64,000 nt of DNA from Toxorhynchites rutilus septentrionalis (GCF_029784135.1 NC_073745.1:197869807-197933806); one strand, 5' to 3'; counted from the stretch's first letter, positions 41,801 to 47,567 are shown. Numbers and translations are program-made. Notes: generated by a model from the letters alone, not told the origin.

Positions 41801-44765
41801 TTTTATCCTTCATATTCTCGTGTAATTTGATATACGGGACACGAGGTTTTATTTAATTAACAACATCGGCCAGAAACATGATCTTCATATAAAACATGAT
41901 GGATTCCATTTTCTAAAAGCAGAAAGTGATACGGATTGTCTATAGACGGATATCAAAATTATGAAAAAAGAATTTCGAAACAGTATCTTGTGAATGTTTT
42001 GCAATGATAGACTCATTGTTTCCTTGTTTGAAATTTATTATCAGTGCAGTTCATTTGGCTTTTAAATCTATTATCATTTTTTTTAACATTCTTTCATTCA
42101 TAGCATGTCTTCAAAACAATATCGTTGGAAATATTTATTACGTAAAAAGAAAAAAAAAATAATGGTCTTATTCTTTATAACTATCGTCCGTTATAATTAT
42201 CGTGCGAATGTTTGAATTACAAAAACTGTAGAGTAGAAAAAACTTCACGGTTATTATTCAATACTCAAACACTCTGGATACGTTAGGATTTCGTCTAAAA
42301 ATGCCTGACTAGGTGACTAGCTTTCACCATCTAAAATACAAGTGACAAATATACCTGTTTTTGTCCGTGACATGACAGTATCGTGGTATTCATAATAACA
42401 CCGAGTTCAAAGTTGTCACGACGGATGAACTCTTCCAGATTCTACACACACGGTGGCAACCGTAATAAGGTTGTATACAATTCACTTCGTTTTCACCGTG
42501 AACTGATGTTCGTGATCAGGCACTATATATTTAATCCATTGCGTTTGGAGGTGACACTATCTTAGACCAGCTGGCGGGCGCCTAGGAATACCTACGCGGG
42601 CGACCGGTAGACCGTGGGCTACCGTTTGGCCATCCCCGGTATAGACCATGGACTTGACGTAGCCCCTCAGGAAATAGTCTAACGGCGTCAAATCGCACAA
42701 CCGAGGCGGCCAATTGACTGGGCGTGAGATAACATGCTCAACAAACTTGGTTTTCAGTCAATCGATTGTTAAATTTGCTGTTTCGAAGCATCTAATCGTG
42801 TGGCGCCGTCCTGTTGGAACCACATATTGTCCATATCATACAATTCGGGCCAAAAATATTCGGTGATCATTGAGCGGTAGCGATTCCCATTCACAGTAAC
42901 GTGCCGGTCTTGATCATCACGGAAGAAGTACCGCACCAAACCGTAGTTTTTTCGAGATGCATTGATGACTCATGGAGTACGCGTGGATTGCTGCCTGACC
43001 AATAACGCATATTTTACTTATTGACGAGGCATTCGGCCAGAAATGATGACGACCCTAAATTGGACGTAGCGCTCTTAAATTTGAGGCCATTGACTCCGAA
43101 TTTCAGTAGTAAATTTTAATAATCTCGACTCGTTGTTGGATCGTATATCTTTTCGCTTTGAAATGGGAAATCTTACTGAAGAGAAATGTCAAAAGAGCGG
43201 GAAATAAAGCGTCGTTTGCTGTCCCTATCGGTCTACTCTATTGTGTTCCTTATTGAAATACCCGTTATCTATATAATGAAATACGATATATACGAGACAA
43301 AAATCGAAAATGAACCAAAACACGTGTAAGACCTCGTACATATCAAAGATCGAAAAGAACCTAAATGGCCCATAACTTCATCAAATATGATCTTTTTCAT
43401 CTTCCACATAAAAAGGTACACAAAAAATTGTAAGGGGTTTTATCTAGGACACGACCGCATATTTTCGACGTAGAACTACGCAATTATATTATGCAATCTA
43501 CTTGTTTACAACTTCGAATTTTATTTTAGAATGCATTTAACTTTTTTTAATAGATTATGTTCTTTGTTACAAATAAATTTGATGAACGTCCTTTTACGCT
43601 CTATATGATGCATAGGACTACCAAAATATGTGAACGGAAAAATTGTCAAACAAATGGTCATTGTATTTTACATTTCCCTCCGAAATTATTGGACATTCAT
43701 TGGAAAGTTCATTCACCTCTAGTATCTGAAATGAAGATTTTCCCAAGCTTCTCAGTCTAAAAGTACGATTTAGGGAAACATATTCCGGTCTGCACAACGA
43801 CAAGCGAGTACAAAAGTACTCAACACCAAAAAATATCCCCGACTTGCATGTATTTGCAAAGCAGATTCCCCCAGGCACATTAATTTTGAAGTCCGTGTTA
43901 GGGAAACACAGCTCAGTGGGAAAAATACCCCCGATTTGCATGTTTTGACAAAGCAGATTTCCCCAGGCACATTGATTTAGAAATCCGTGTTAGGGAAACA
44001 CAGCTCGGTGGAAACAAAAATACCCCCGACTTGCAGGTATATTTGGAAAGCGGATTTCCACAGGTACATCGATTTTGAAGTCTGTGTTGGGGAAACCGTA
44101 AATTGGGCCAATCAAAACTTGGCAGTTTGGGCGTTTAGATAACGCTTGACATTCTACAGTTATTCAATTGTTTATCTCATGAAAAATAACATTTTATTAG
44201 TTGTGGTAGACGCGTAAAAATATTTCCTATCAATTGATGCAAACATCTTTCCGATCTGTTAAGAAATGTTCGAGTTATAAGCATTCGAAATACGGGTAGG
44301 TTTAGCACACAAATCGGTAAAACAAATGTATGGGAAAAAAGGAAGTTCTTCCAGTTTTCATGAATTTAAACCGTTTAGAGATTAGCGAATTGTAATGTTT
44401 AGTATATCAAACAAATCTTAGAGAATTTACGATTCGATTGGTATGCAAATCATGAGAATTCATTCACAGTCAAAATAGTTATTAACGTTAACTTTTATTT
44501 CATAAAAACGTGACCTGTTTCCTGATTTGACACCCTTCTACGTCAAAAGATTGTCTGTACTACTCATATAAAAAACGCAATCTTTGAGTGTTGGTCTTTT
44601 GATATGTTTTTCACAATTCCGAATGTTTTGTAAATTTTTACAGATTTTTTTCATGGCATTTATTTTTATCACTTGATCTCATTCTTTTTTTCAGAACTGT
44701 CCATCTTCACCGTGGAAGGTGTGTACCTGTATCCGGAGATGAAACGGCACCAACATCATAAATGA
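2736..44765 (+). CDS. Eip63E: Eip63E, PFTAIRE cyclin-dependent kinase (six 3'-terminal coding exons, 5' end off-window)
   Basis: Serine/threonine kinase of the CDK14/CDK16 group; the fly orthologue Eip63E is ecdysone-inducible and acts with a membrane-linked cyclin Y. The exons join in frame into about 330 codons: glycine loop GEGSYA, catalytic lysine in VVALKEI, the diagnostic cyclin-binding helix PFTAIRE, catalytic loop [13 protein letters not shown], the activation segment ending in WYRPPDVLLG, then the CDK C-lobe ([26 protein letters not shown]) and a short tail after LPDG. All donor and acceptor pairs are GT-AG and phases match (2, 0, 1, 1, 1). The start codon and about the first third of the protein are not here, because exon 2736 opens in phase 0 after a good acceptor. 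Introns of 24.1 and 15.5 kb hold nearly all the mobile DNA up to 44.7 kb. No coding lesion is seen, so the gene looks functional. Recognition of the orthologue is confident; its regulation in this species is not visible. Confidence 0.95.
2828..3659. other. Start of 24-kb intron, nothing recognised
   Basis: This is intronic sequence after the GTAAGT donor with no repeat match inside the window and only short open frames. Confidence 0.5.
3660..4036. repeat. Left arm of a long inverted repeat
   Basis: Read in reverse, this arm matches 9770-10700: CTTATCAACCAGCCTTTAT near 3993 pairs with the GTTGGTTGATAAGGCTAATT region near 9803, and ACTCGAATTCGTACCC near 3720 pairs with GGGTACGAATTTGAGT near 10660. 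Identity is roughly 75-80 percent. The arms enclose about 5.7 kb. Confidence 0.6.
4037..5888. repeat. AT-rich dispersed repeat sequence
   Basis: Poly-A/T-rich DNA has internal inverted echoes, for example CATCGGACGATGG near 4656 against CATCTTCCGATGTATG near 5102 and CATCGGAAGATGGCC near 5451. Related sequence recurs at 7590-8205. The end of this block (5764-5888) is the palindromic repeat into which the first ITmD37E copy inserted. No gene is seen. Confidence 0.45.
5891..7183 (+). mobile_element. ITmD37E-type DNA transposon, copy 1
   Basis: The 1293-bp element is flanked by TA (5889-5890 and 7184-7185). Its terminal inverted repeats begin AAGGGTGTGTCACATCAAAT and extend nearly 50 bp to the GCTGTAGAAATT region. 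It carries a broken DD37E transposase. It is about 96 percent identical to the copy at 8211-9508. It sits inside the palindromic repeat family also seen at 750-1290, so it is a later insertion. Confidence 0.92.
6043..7054 (+). pseudogene. Broken ITmD37E transposase, copy 1
   Basis: This is a transposase of the IS630-Tc1-mariner superfamily, DD37E group. An N-terminal helix-turn-helix ([20 protein letters not shown]) is followed by the catalytic signatures [20 protein letters not shown] and RPIEKYW. The residues between the second Asp and the Glu number 37. Lesions relative to copy 2 are TGA at 6328-6330 (TCA in copy 2), a GAG-to-TAG change about nine codons later, a 4-bp deletion near 6650 (GCGCTTCG against GCGCCCCCTTCG) and TGG-to-TGA near 6954. 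An expected full length is about 340 residues. An AATAAA follows the ancestral stop. This copy cannot encode a functional enzyme. Confidence 0.92.
7190..7600. repeat. Right part of the palindromic repeat interrupted by ITmD37E copy 1
   Basis: This segment holds TATGTCGATCATCTAAATCG near 7421 and ACGAAAATCTGAGAACCACT near 7537, matching the 750-1290 family. It follows directly on the right end of the transposon. Confidence 0.55.
7663..7682. repeat. (AC)n microsatellite
   Basis: About ten AC dinucleotides lie in AT-rich repeat DNA. Confidence 0.9.
7683..8208. repeat. AT-rich dispersed repeat, related to 4600-5560
   Basis: GACTTTAAACAAAATTAGGA, TTTCCCTGTAGAAGTG and CATCTTACGATGTATG recur here and at 5010-5125. 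No gene is seen. Confidence 0.5.
8211..9508 (+). mobile_element. ITmD37E-type DNA transposon, copy 2
   Basis: The 1298-bp element has TA flanks (8209-8210 and 9509-9510) and the same terminal inverted repeats as copy 1. Low divergence between the copies and clean ends indicate recent activity of this family. Confidence 0.93.
8362..9379 (+). pseudogene. ITmD37E transposase, copy 2, one stop and one frameshift
   Basis: This is the same DD37E transposase as copy 1, starting [12 protein letters not shown]. It has the helix-turn-helix near residues 25-50, the first Asp in VMDDETYV, the second in [12 protein letters not shown] and the Glu in RPIEKYW. The ORF is open except for GAG-to-TAG at 8884-8886 and one extra A in the A-run near 9290. 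That A moves the last 30 or so codons out of frame; the downstream frame ends at TGA 9377-9379 before AATAAA. Copy 1 keeps GAG at the first position, so this lesion is private. Of the pair it is the less damaged. Confidence 0.92.
9511..9769. other. Unassigned AT-rich stretch
   Basis: Intronic AT-rich DNA follows the transposon, with no match noticed elsewhere in the window. Confidence 0.3.
9770..10700. repeat. Right arm of the long inverted repeat, split by a MITE
   Basis: This arm matches 3660-4036 in reverse once the 572-bp insertion at 9989-10560 is removed. The outer part includes GCATGATGGGGTACGAATTT near 10653. Confidence 0.6.
9989..10560. mobile_element. Non-autonomous TIR element (MITE), 572 bp, TA target site
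   Basis: The ends are perfect inverted repeats GCCCGGTGTGAC and GTCACACCGGGC, flanked by TA at 9987-9988 and 10561-10562. The interior is AT-rich and has no transposase. The insertion splits an arm of the 3.7/10 kb inverted repeat; the other arm (near 3830) approximates the empty site. Confidence 0.82.
10701..12519. other. Intron, nothing firmly recognised
   Basis: Mostly unassigned AT-rich intron. From about 12055 to 12310 the phrase (A)GTGG(T)CACC / GTGGGGGCA(T/A)A recurs, which suggests an old internal duplication. Short ORFs here have no domain. Confidence 0.3.
12520..12895. repeat. Dispersed repeat family with TTCCCTAACAGAGACATC
   Basis: About 375 bp is closely similar to 57535-57965 and, more distantly, to 49430-49830. 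In reverse it resembles 22205-22345 and 43790-44110. Landmarks are ACGTAGGATTACGTCTTTC, GAACATATTGGGGTACAAAT and TCGGCATTGCAAATA. No coding capacity is seen. Confidence 0.75.
12920..15660 (-). pseudogene. Decayed RNase H-bearing non-LTR retrotransposon (LOA/R1/I-like), 5' truncated
   Basis: Reading leftwards, the element starts in the linker after the endonuclease ([17 protein letters not shown] near 15590). The reverse transcriptase follows, with [11 protein letters not shown], the [14 protein letters not shown] motif and catalytic FADDLA near 14430. Then come the thumb and [16 protein letters not shown] near 14100. The RNase H domain follows at 13710-13270 ([42 protein letters not shown]), and a CCHC-like tail near 13000 ([18 protein letters not shown]). 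Lesions are TAG at 14856-14858, TGA at 14142-14144 (probably from TGG in an ALWAC motif), and frameshifts near 15418, 13890 and 13140. The endonuclease and ORF1 are missing. The RNase H placement and the [14 protein letters not shown] motif favour the LOA/R1/I group; the exact clade is not settled. Several + strand ORFs here are shadows. Confidence 0.9.
15661..18814. other. 3.1 kb of intron with no recognised repeat or gene
   Basis: This is the longest stretch of the 24-kb intron without visible transposon sequence. Short ORFs (for example 18378-18671, 97 codons) show no domain. A regulatory role is possible but unsupported by any visible motif. Confidence 0.35.
18815..20170. repeat. Large imperfect inverted repeat with a third partial arm
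   Basis: The left arm (about 18815-19115) holds GACAAAAACTGTCTTCGACA, ATAGGGTGACCAAAATTTTC and TTGTAGAACAAAG. Their reverse complements are at about 19500-19800. A third segment (19800-20170) repeats parts of 19077-19380 in both orientations, for example ACATTTTGCGATGCAGAA at 19166 and 19921. It is probably one palindromic repeat plus a partial second copy. Confidence 0.7.
20180..21330. mobile_element. Foldback-like element with minisatellite termini and GC-rich palindromic core
   Basis: The left end (20184-20312) is about seven copies of a 15-20-bp unit ACCCGAATGNAACAAAT. The right end (21236-21330) has the unit in opposite orientation (TATTCGGGTATTTGTTACAT, GTTTCGGGTAAATGG). The centre (20663-20926) is a second palindrome: GGGGCGAAGTCTCCATTTAA, GAGGATAAGGAACCGAGGCG on the left against GCCGCCTCGGTTCCTTGTGC, GATGGGGACTTCGCCCCC on the right. 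The loop between them is strikingly GC-rich (CGGCCGCCGGCCCGCCGTCG). No transposase is seen. Terminal tandem repeats in inverted orientation are the hallmark of Foldback-type elements. Confidence 0.65.
21331..22204. other. Unassigned intron
   Basis: Small ORFs on both strands carry no domain, and no repeat match was noticed. Confidence 0.3.
22205..22345. repeat. Fragment of the TTCCCTAACAGAGACATC family (reverse)
   Basis: ATGAAATGACTGAGCTGTAA through TTTTTCACGATGCGC and CCCAATATGTTTCTGAAAG is the reverse complement of the 12540-12640 and 57560-57660 segments. Confidence 0.65.
22470..23327. repeat. Repeat with pogo/Tigger-like ends (CCGGATAATCGAG)
   Basis: The left edge has GTCGGTCATCCGGAGT and two CCGGATAATCGA motifs. 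The right edge ends ATAATCGAGTCCGACC then TCTACTG. In reverse the right end reads CAGTAGAGGTCGGACTCGAT, resembling the CAG...CTCGATTATCCG termini of pogo/Tigger elements. A matching end recurs at 25607-25660. No transposase is present, so assignment to a superfamily is an inference. Confidence 0.5.
23960..25210 (-). mobile_element. DD34D mariner transposon, 1251 bp
   Basis: TA flanks lie at 23958-23959 and 25211-25212. The terminal inverted repeats read TTAGGCTGTCAAAAAAGTCC on the left and TAAGGCTGTTAAAAAAGTCC in reverse from the right, both followed by TGCGGTATTT. The element is inserted in the 118-bp tandem array. It carries one transposase gene on the - strand with an internal deletion. 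Confidence 0.92.
24037..25030 (-). pseudogene. mariner transposase with internal deletion
   Basis: This is a cut-and-paste transposase of the mariner family. The N-terminal half (25030-24425) starts [20 protein letters not shown]. It has two helix-turn-helix regions, the linker [10 protein letters not shown] and the first catalytic Asp in [11 protein letters not shown]. The C-terminal half (24396-24037) has the second Asp in [10 protein letters not shown] and the third in [13 protein letters not shown], with 34 residues between them (DD34D). Between the halves, after WWDCQGIIY, about 30-35 bp encoding the usual YELL... segment is missing and the frame shifts. So the copy is inactive although otherwise well preserved. 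The start is the Met matching other mariners; 17 codons further upstream are open but not needed. Confidence 0.93.
25600..25665. repeat. Second pogo-like terminus
   Basis: CTCGGGATATCCCGGATAAT followed by two CGAGTC motifs and GACCTGTAG repeats the end seen at about 23290-23327. Confidence 0.5.
25666..26189. other. Unassigned intron
   Basis: No repeat match and no convincing ORF were seen. Confidence 0.3.
26193..26576. mobile_element. MITE, 384 bp, ATT target duplication
   Basis: The inverted ends read GGGCCTGATTCTCGAATACA, then CTTCACGGTGGAAACG. ATT lies on both sides (26190-26192 and 26577-26579). There is no coding sequence. A broken copy lies at 47568-47612. A 3-bp duplication fits the PIF/Harbinger-like MITEs, but there is no transposase to confirm this. 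Confidence 0.82.
26580..26977. other. Intron leading to the PFTAIRE exon
   Basis: Unassigned sequence ends in the pyrimidine-rich acceptor at 26977. Confidence 0.5.
26978..27152 (+). CDS. Eip63E: Eip63E exon: PFTAIRE helix
   Basis: The exon is 175 nt between the acceptor TTCTCAG and the donor GTAAGT. It encodes [20 protein letters not shown] then [20 protein letters not shown] and [18 protein letters not shown]. It carries the ATP-anchoring lysine (VVALKEI) and the PFTAIRE helix that names this CDK subfamily. It ends in phase 0. Confidence 0.95.
27153..28452. other. 1.3-kb intron of Eip63E
   Basis: No transposon is recognised. It contains a poly-C run (about 27708-27722) and a pyrimidine-rich tract before the acceptor at 28452. 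Open frames of up to 138 codons here are not supported as genes. Confidence 0.6.
28453..28714 (+). CDS. Eip63E: Eip63E exon: catalytic loop and activation segment
   Basis: The exon is 262 nt with an acceptor in CTGTTACAG and the donor GTATGT. It begins [20 protein letters not shown] and runs through [10 protein letters not shown] (catalytic Asp and Lys), LADFGLARA (Mg-binding Asp) and [11 protein letters not shown]. It ends one base into the Asp codon of PPD, completed by the next exon. The reading frame continues past the donor to a stop at about 28743, which marks intron sequence. Confidence 0.95.
28781..28993 (+). CDS. Eip63E: Eip63E exon: kinase C-lobe
   Basis: The exon is 213 nt, preceded by a 66-bp intron (acceptor TGCCACAG) and followed by the donor GTAGGT. 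It encodes [20 protein letters not shown], the segment [20 protein letters not shown] and the stretch [18 protein letters not shown]. This is the CDK C-lobe up to the insert region. Very short flanking introns are typical of the compact 3' kinase exons in dipterans. Confidence 0.95.
29052..29231 (+). CDS. Eip63E: Eip63E exon: end of kinase domain
   Basis: The exon is 180 nt after a 58-bp intron (acceptor TTGTTTTCAG). It encodes [20 protein letters not shown], then [20 protein letters not shown] and [20 protein letters not shown]. It contains the CDK C-terminal arginine motif ([17 protein letters not shown]). The donor GTAAGT leaves phase 1, and the next coding exon is 15.5 kb away. Confidence 0.94.
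29232..30724. other. Start of 15.5-kb intron
   Basis: Unassigned AT-rich intron. GTTTCAACC(C/T)(C)AGTG phrases recur near 29338 and 29392, a small local duplication. No gene is seen. Confidence 0.35.
30725..30905. repeat. Short inverted repeat (hairpin)
   Basis: TTTCCTGTCATCGTACGTGG near 30730 and CCTACGTACGATGACAGGAA near 30878 face each other across about 125 bp of AT-rich DNA containing a further weak stem. It could be a small MITE. No target duplication was resolved. Confidence 0.6.
30984..32264 (+). mobile_element. DD37E DNA transposon, second lineage, 1281 bp
   Basis: TA flanks lie at 30982-30983 and 32265-32266. The terminal inverted repeats begin AAGTCTGCTTCATTTAATAT and run about 30 bp; the right one has a 2-base insertion. 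It encloses a long transposase ORF. It is a different lineage from the 5.9 and 8.2 kb elements. Confidence 0.93.
31171..32142 (+). CDS. DD37E transposase, nearly intact
   Basis: An open frame of about 323 codons encodes a full IS630-Tc1-mariner transposase. It has an N-terminal helix-turn-helix ([20 protein letters not shown]), a second DNA-binding helix-turn-helix ([20 protein letters not shown]), the first Asp in [12 protein letters not shown], the second in [12 protein letters not shown] and the Glu in RPIEKYW, with 37 residues between the last two. The expected ATG is upstream at 31146 (MEAERR) but reaches TAA at 31164-31166. The main frame is joined to it only if two bases have been lost in the GAGA tract near 31161. 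The start at 31171 given here is a GTG and is simply the first codon after the lesion. All three catalytic residues are present. It may be one small lesion away from a complete reading frame; expression is unknown. Confidence 0.88.
   Translation: MHSFLENPLLSASKLAKQLKMPRNTVWRVIKQYKETLTTARKPHSKRRSGTVDRKLRGKVIKAVKRNPNLSDRDLANKFQAAHSTVRRIRLREGIRSFRASKQPNRTLKQNNVARIRARKLYDQVLTKFEGCILMDDETYVKADFGQIPGQKFYLATARGDVPAKFKFVFADKFARKYMIWQGICSCGQKTKVFLTDKTMTSEVYKKECLQKRILPFVRAHDRPVMFWPDLASCHYSKTVMEWYATNGVSVIPKDLNPPNCPQFRPIEKYWAITKRRLKAKGKLVRNMTQMKNWWNQIAKTVDEKGVRRITGKVREFLRNSNE
32267..32639. other. Unassigned intron between transposon and tandem array
   Basis: It ends in (TTTA)n and TTTACTAGCTGACCCGG, a motif that opens the following repeat. 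Confidence 0.4.
32630..36588. repeat. Tandem array with ~587-bp higher-order repeat
   Basis: The array begins CTAGCTGACCCGGAAAACTT with diverged units, then becomes regular from about 33600. The basic monomer is 142-155 bp and contains GAGTAATGCAGAAATTTGTG, TTAGAGAGGGGGTGGAGTGT and ACCTCCACATGCC. Four monomer types (A with CTCGAGTTATGCAG, B and C with CCCGAGTAATGCAG, D with CACGAGTAATGCAG) repeat in fixed order. A-type starts near 33763, 34346, 34933, 35524 and 36110 give 583-591 bp per cycle. Alternate cycles are the most alike: the 228 bp at 34347-34574 and 35525-35752 encode identical peptides. Poly-C runs within A vary in length. The repeated 75-codon ORFs are a by-product of the array. 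Confidence 0.93.
36589..37513 (-). pseudogene. Truncated mariner, 3' end lost
   Basis: In reverse this reads from the 5' terminal repeat (TTGGGTTGGGGAAAAAG, ending at 37513 with TA next to it) through a mariner transposase. Recognisable pieces are [46 protein letters not shown], then a frameshifted catalytic region up to ARPHTSLMT at 36590. The sequence stops there against the tandem array, so the third catalytic Asp and the 3' terminal repeat are missing. Several stops and frameshifts are present. It is a different mariner from the one at 23960. Confidence 0.85.
37514..37800. other. Unassigned stretch before RT element
   Basis: AT-rich intron of about 290 bp with nothing recognised. Confidence 0.3.
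37800..39440 (+). pseudogene. CR1/L2-like non-LTR retrotransposon, 5' truncated, one frameshift
   Basis: The reverse transcriptase begins in the finger region ([20 protein letters not shown] near 37816). It continues through [34 protein letters not shown] and the catalytic LFADDTVLF (near 38310) to about 38500. One extra base near 38490-38510 shifts the frame. The thumb and C terminus follow: [44 protein letters not shown] and [16 protein letters not shown], ending at TAA 39132-39134. The endonuclease and ORF1 are missing. There is no RNase H, which with the YNTRN C-terminal motif fits the CR1/L2 superfamily. The 3' tail to about 39440 is T- and A-rich. Only one lesion is evident in over 420 codons, so the insertion is fairly young. 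Confidence 0.9.
39835..39857. repeat. (CAT)n microsatellite
   Basis: About seven to eight CAT units. Confidence 0.9.
40677..40742. repeat. 34-bp tandem duplication
   Basis: Two copies of GTCGGTTGCATAATTTCGGA-CGTTTAAACGTAT with few differences. Confidence 0.8.
41180..41705. repeat. Tandem duplication, unit ~330 bp
   Basis: ACTTCATTTACTA(G/T)TGT, TTTTTTGAAAA(C/T)CGAAAAATC, ACCCAAGGGGGGAGTAAAGG and CCAAATGTCT(T)CAAA occur at about 41229-41370 and again at 41558-41700. Confidence 0.8.
41706..42590. other. Unassigned intron
   Basis: AT-rich; short ORFs only, no repeat match noticed. Confidence 0.3.
42590..43060 (-). pseudogene. Remnant of a Tc1/mariner-superfamily transposase
   Basis: In reverse the frames read [20 protein letters not shown], then [14 protein letters not shown], the second catalytic region WFQQDGAT, and after a damaged stretch [20 protein letters not shown] near 42690. 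This [14 protein letters not shown] type is widespread in insect genomes. The N-terminal half is missing and there are several stops and frameshifts. The 5' limit (near 43060) is approximate. Confidence 0.75.
43061..43789. other. Unassigned intron
   Basis: Nothing recognised; short ORFs only. Confidence 0.3.
43790..44110. repeat. TTCCCTAACAGAGACATC family, reverse, three tandem units
   Basis: About 90-bp units with GTGTTAGGGAAACACAGCTC, CCCCGACTTGCATGTAT and GCAGATT(C/T)CCCCAGGCACAT repeat about three times. In reverse they match 49600-49830 and 57880-58020. Confidence 0.8.
44345..44545. repeat. Dispersed repeat, partner of 525-735
   Basis: ATATCAAACAAATCTTAGAG and TTTCATAAAAACGTGACCTG align with the earlier copy. 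Confidence 0.6.
44695..44765 (+). CDS. Eip63E: Eip63E terminal coding exon and stop
   Basis: The 71-nt exon follows a strong polypyrimidine tract and acceptor (TTTTTTTCAG). It completes the split Glu codon and encodes [20 protein letters not shown] then HHK and TGA at 44763-44765. SIFTVEGV is conserved at the C terminus of insect Eip63E proteins. The last residues (MKRHQHHK) are a short basic, His-rich tail. This exon is too short to be found as an ORF; it rests on phase, motif and splice site. Confidence 0.9.
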
Positions 44766-46004
44766 GAGTTAAGACAAAGTAAAACCTTAGATGCAATACG
44801 TTATTATTGTTAGTAGTGACTGCGCGCGCGCGAGTAAAAAGGGGAAACTCGCGAAACAAGAAGAACAGATAGAACTATAAACTCAAATGCGCTACAGAAT
44901 GATGTGCCGCCCTATTCTGCGTTCTGTGATCAAGAGAAGGAACTGAAAAGAATGGAACTATTTCCCAGATAAACCATTGTGGGAACTGTTTCACAATAAA
45001 AGTGATGAGTGATGAGAATTCAATAATGAGGCCTGGCTGGGTTTGCGTCAGTCACACAACAAGGCCACACCCTCCGTCACAACGAGCGGAAGTCAGCACA
45101 CAAACAGAATTAGCAGGACACAACAGAGTCACACACACATGCTGTCTAGTGAATGCTGTAGTATAACTAGCTAATCTATAGTTAATCCCTACTAATTAAG
45201 AGTCAAAGCAACAGAGACAGTAGTGATTAAATGAATGTGTGGGCGTGTCCGGCGATGCAAGCATTTCGCAGTTGGAATCGTCAAAAGGCAACATCTCTTC
45301 AATGACGGAGAAAAACTCTTCACCTAGACCAATATTCATTCTTCCTCTATCTAATCATTTTATTAACACGCTAACAAATGCGTTTGGTTCGATCACAGTT
45401 TTATACCATTTTCTATTTGAGAAGTGTAATTTTACCATCTTCAAAGATTATTTTAAAATCGTTTCGAAAAAAAGATATGTTAAATGAACCAACAGTGTTT
45501 ATTATATCAACGATGGATCAAACACACACACACGAAGCGCAGGTATCGTTCAGTACCTGTGAAAATCTCGCCCGGAACTGGAAGCAAAGTTACAAGAAGA
45601 AAAAACGTGATTTCATTTAAGCATATTGTGTATATCCAGCTGAGACTAGAGAAGGTCTTGTTTTTTTTCCTCTTTGCAACTAGAGTCGAAATTGTCCCCG
45701 TTCGTGCGCACGGGGAGCTGTTGAACAGCTACTAGCGAAATATGGATACAAAATGAAACAAACATTTAGTTAAGAAGAAACACAGCCTACAAAAGGATGA
45801 AAAAATGACTATAAATCGTTTAAAACTAGCGAAAGTCTATTGGAAGAGAGTGGCAAAAGAATGATTGTGACTAAACCGTGAAAGTGTGTCAGGGCAAATG
45901 TGGTCACTTTGTACTACAGATTAACTACAGTGTATTGGGTTTTAGAGCGAGCGAGAAAAAAAACAGGAATGAAATTAGAAAAAAATATTGGACATTTAAA
46001 TAAA
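44766..46004 (+). other. Probable 3' UTR of Eip63E
   Basis: Sequence downstream of the kinase stop has no recognisable transposon and no convincing ORF. Candidate poly(A) signals AATAAA lie at 44995-45000 and 45999-46004. The repeat-poor stretch continues to about 47.1 kb, so the UTR may be longer. The end given is the second signal and is an inference. Confidence 0.5.
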
Positions 46005-47100
46005 CAAATATTTTTATTTCGATTTTTTGTTTAGTTTTGCATTTTAGTTTCTAACACTCCGAAATTGTTTCCTAGCGTGTGAGGTCTATGATTTGTGTTT
46101 AGTTTGGAGAAGAGTTTAGCAGATACAGCGAAAAATGATTAGAACCAACCAACAAACAAACAAAACCCCTCAGGGACCGAATATACGATTAATGTATTCA
46201 TTGCTGTATTTTTACAACAATTTACAATACTTGCGTTAAGCTGCAGCACCATGCAACCATATGAGTGAACAGAAGACAACAGGGACAATGTCAGAACGAA
46301 TCATAATTCTTACGCAATATCGCCAATCTTTTTGAGTTTTTGCCTGTCCGAATCTGTGTATCGTAATTGTGATAGACTCTACTCTAGCATTCTGCATCAA
46401 CGGGAATAACTTTTAGCTAACCTAATCCTAAAGTTCACAACCACTATTCCCTATCGCGTAGGACATACAATGTCACTGTTAAAAAAGAAGATACCATTTC
46501 AATCAACTAGGATAACGTAGCGGAAAAAAAACACACTAGTGAACTGATTGCTCTCAGCATAAACATATATAATGTAGCGTTTCAAAATCTTTCCAACTTC
46601 GATCTTCGAATAGTGTTGTTTCCTGCTCCATTTGTTTATGTTCGAAATGTGTTCAGTTCGTTTCCTGATAATATAGAATTGTGAAACTGAAAAATGTCAA
46701 ACTAAAATCAAAACCAAGTAGGGGGATAACAAGAGACGAATGATAGTAGCATTAAGCGGAGGAGCATGTAGGAGGTAGTAAATGTAGCGTTTTCTCGGTG
46801 GAGTCAACACAACACTAAATATTATAGAAGAAATCAACACAGAAAGAGAGCAGATACTGGTGAATGTCCGAAGAGGAATGCTTTGTCAGTGGCTACCAGT
46901 GGTAACCCGAAATGTTTTGAATGGTCGAAACCACATGAAACTTCATTGAGTTTTCTATGGAACTGTCGAGATGTCAGCTAAACACATTAGATTTAAACAA
47001 ATGATTTCAAAAAACAGAACAAAGTTGTACAAAACAAAAAAAAACAATGCCTCGGAATAATTTCCCTAATCTATCTACAGTGAACCCAACAAGTATTTAT
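46005..47100. other. Repeat-poor region downstream of Eip63E
   Basis: No transposon remains are visible and no coding sequence is convincing. It could be further 3' UTR. Confidence 0.35.
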
Positions 47101-47224
47101 TTAGCTGCATATTTTCCTAAAAAAGACGGATTTAAAGAGTGGTAACAGAAAATTAGTACAAATAACTGTTATTTTTCATACCACAGTAAGCCGTGAGAAA
47201 TAGGTGACGTATATACACATATTC

Positions 47225-47480
47225 CTTTTATTTCGAGCCATTTCAGTTGTATTGAAGACGATTTTTCGAGGAATACGGCAAGAAACTGAAACAGAAGCAA
47301 TTTTCCAAGAATATACTCGTTAATTGTTTGTAGTTGGTTTTCAGTGCGTGAAGTTTTTCGACGTCAACTGCTCCAGAAACTCACCAGCCACCCAAAATAT
47401 AAAACAGATAAGTTTTTTGTTTTTCTTTTCTACTAATTCTTATATTACTACTATAATTGGTTGAGTGTTACTCATTTTTA
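47225..47480. repeat. Repeat pair with 52800-53000
   Basis: Both contain CAAGAATATACTCGT/GAAGAATATTCTCGT, TTTTCAGT(G/A)C(G/A)TGAAGTTTT, ACCA(G/A)CCAC(C/T)CAA(A/G)AT and ACAGATAAGTTTTTT. Copies are diverged (roughly 70-75 percent). Confidence 0.6.
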
Positions 47481-47567
47481 TGGACTGTTAGATTCCTACT
47501 TCGTTTCTATACACCAAAAAATGATGACTGTTCGCGTTGCAAACAGCTGTGTTACACGAAACACCGG

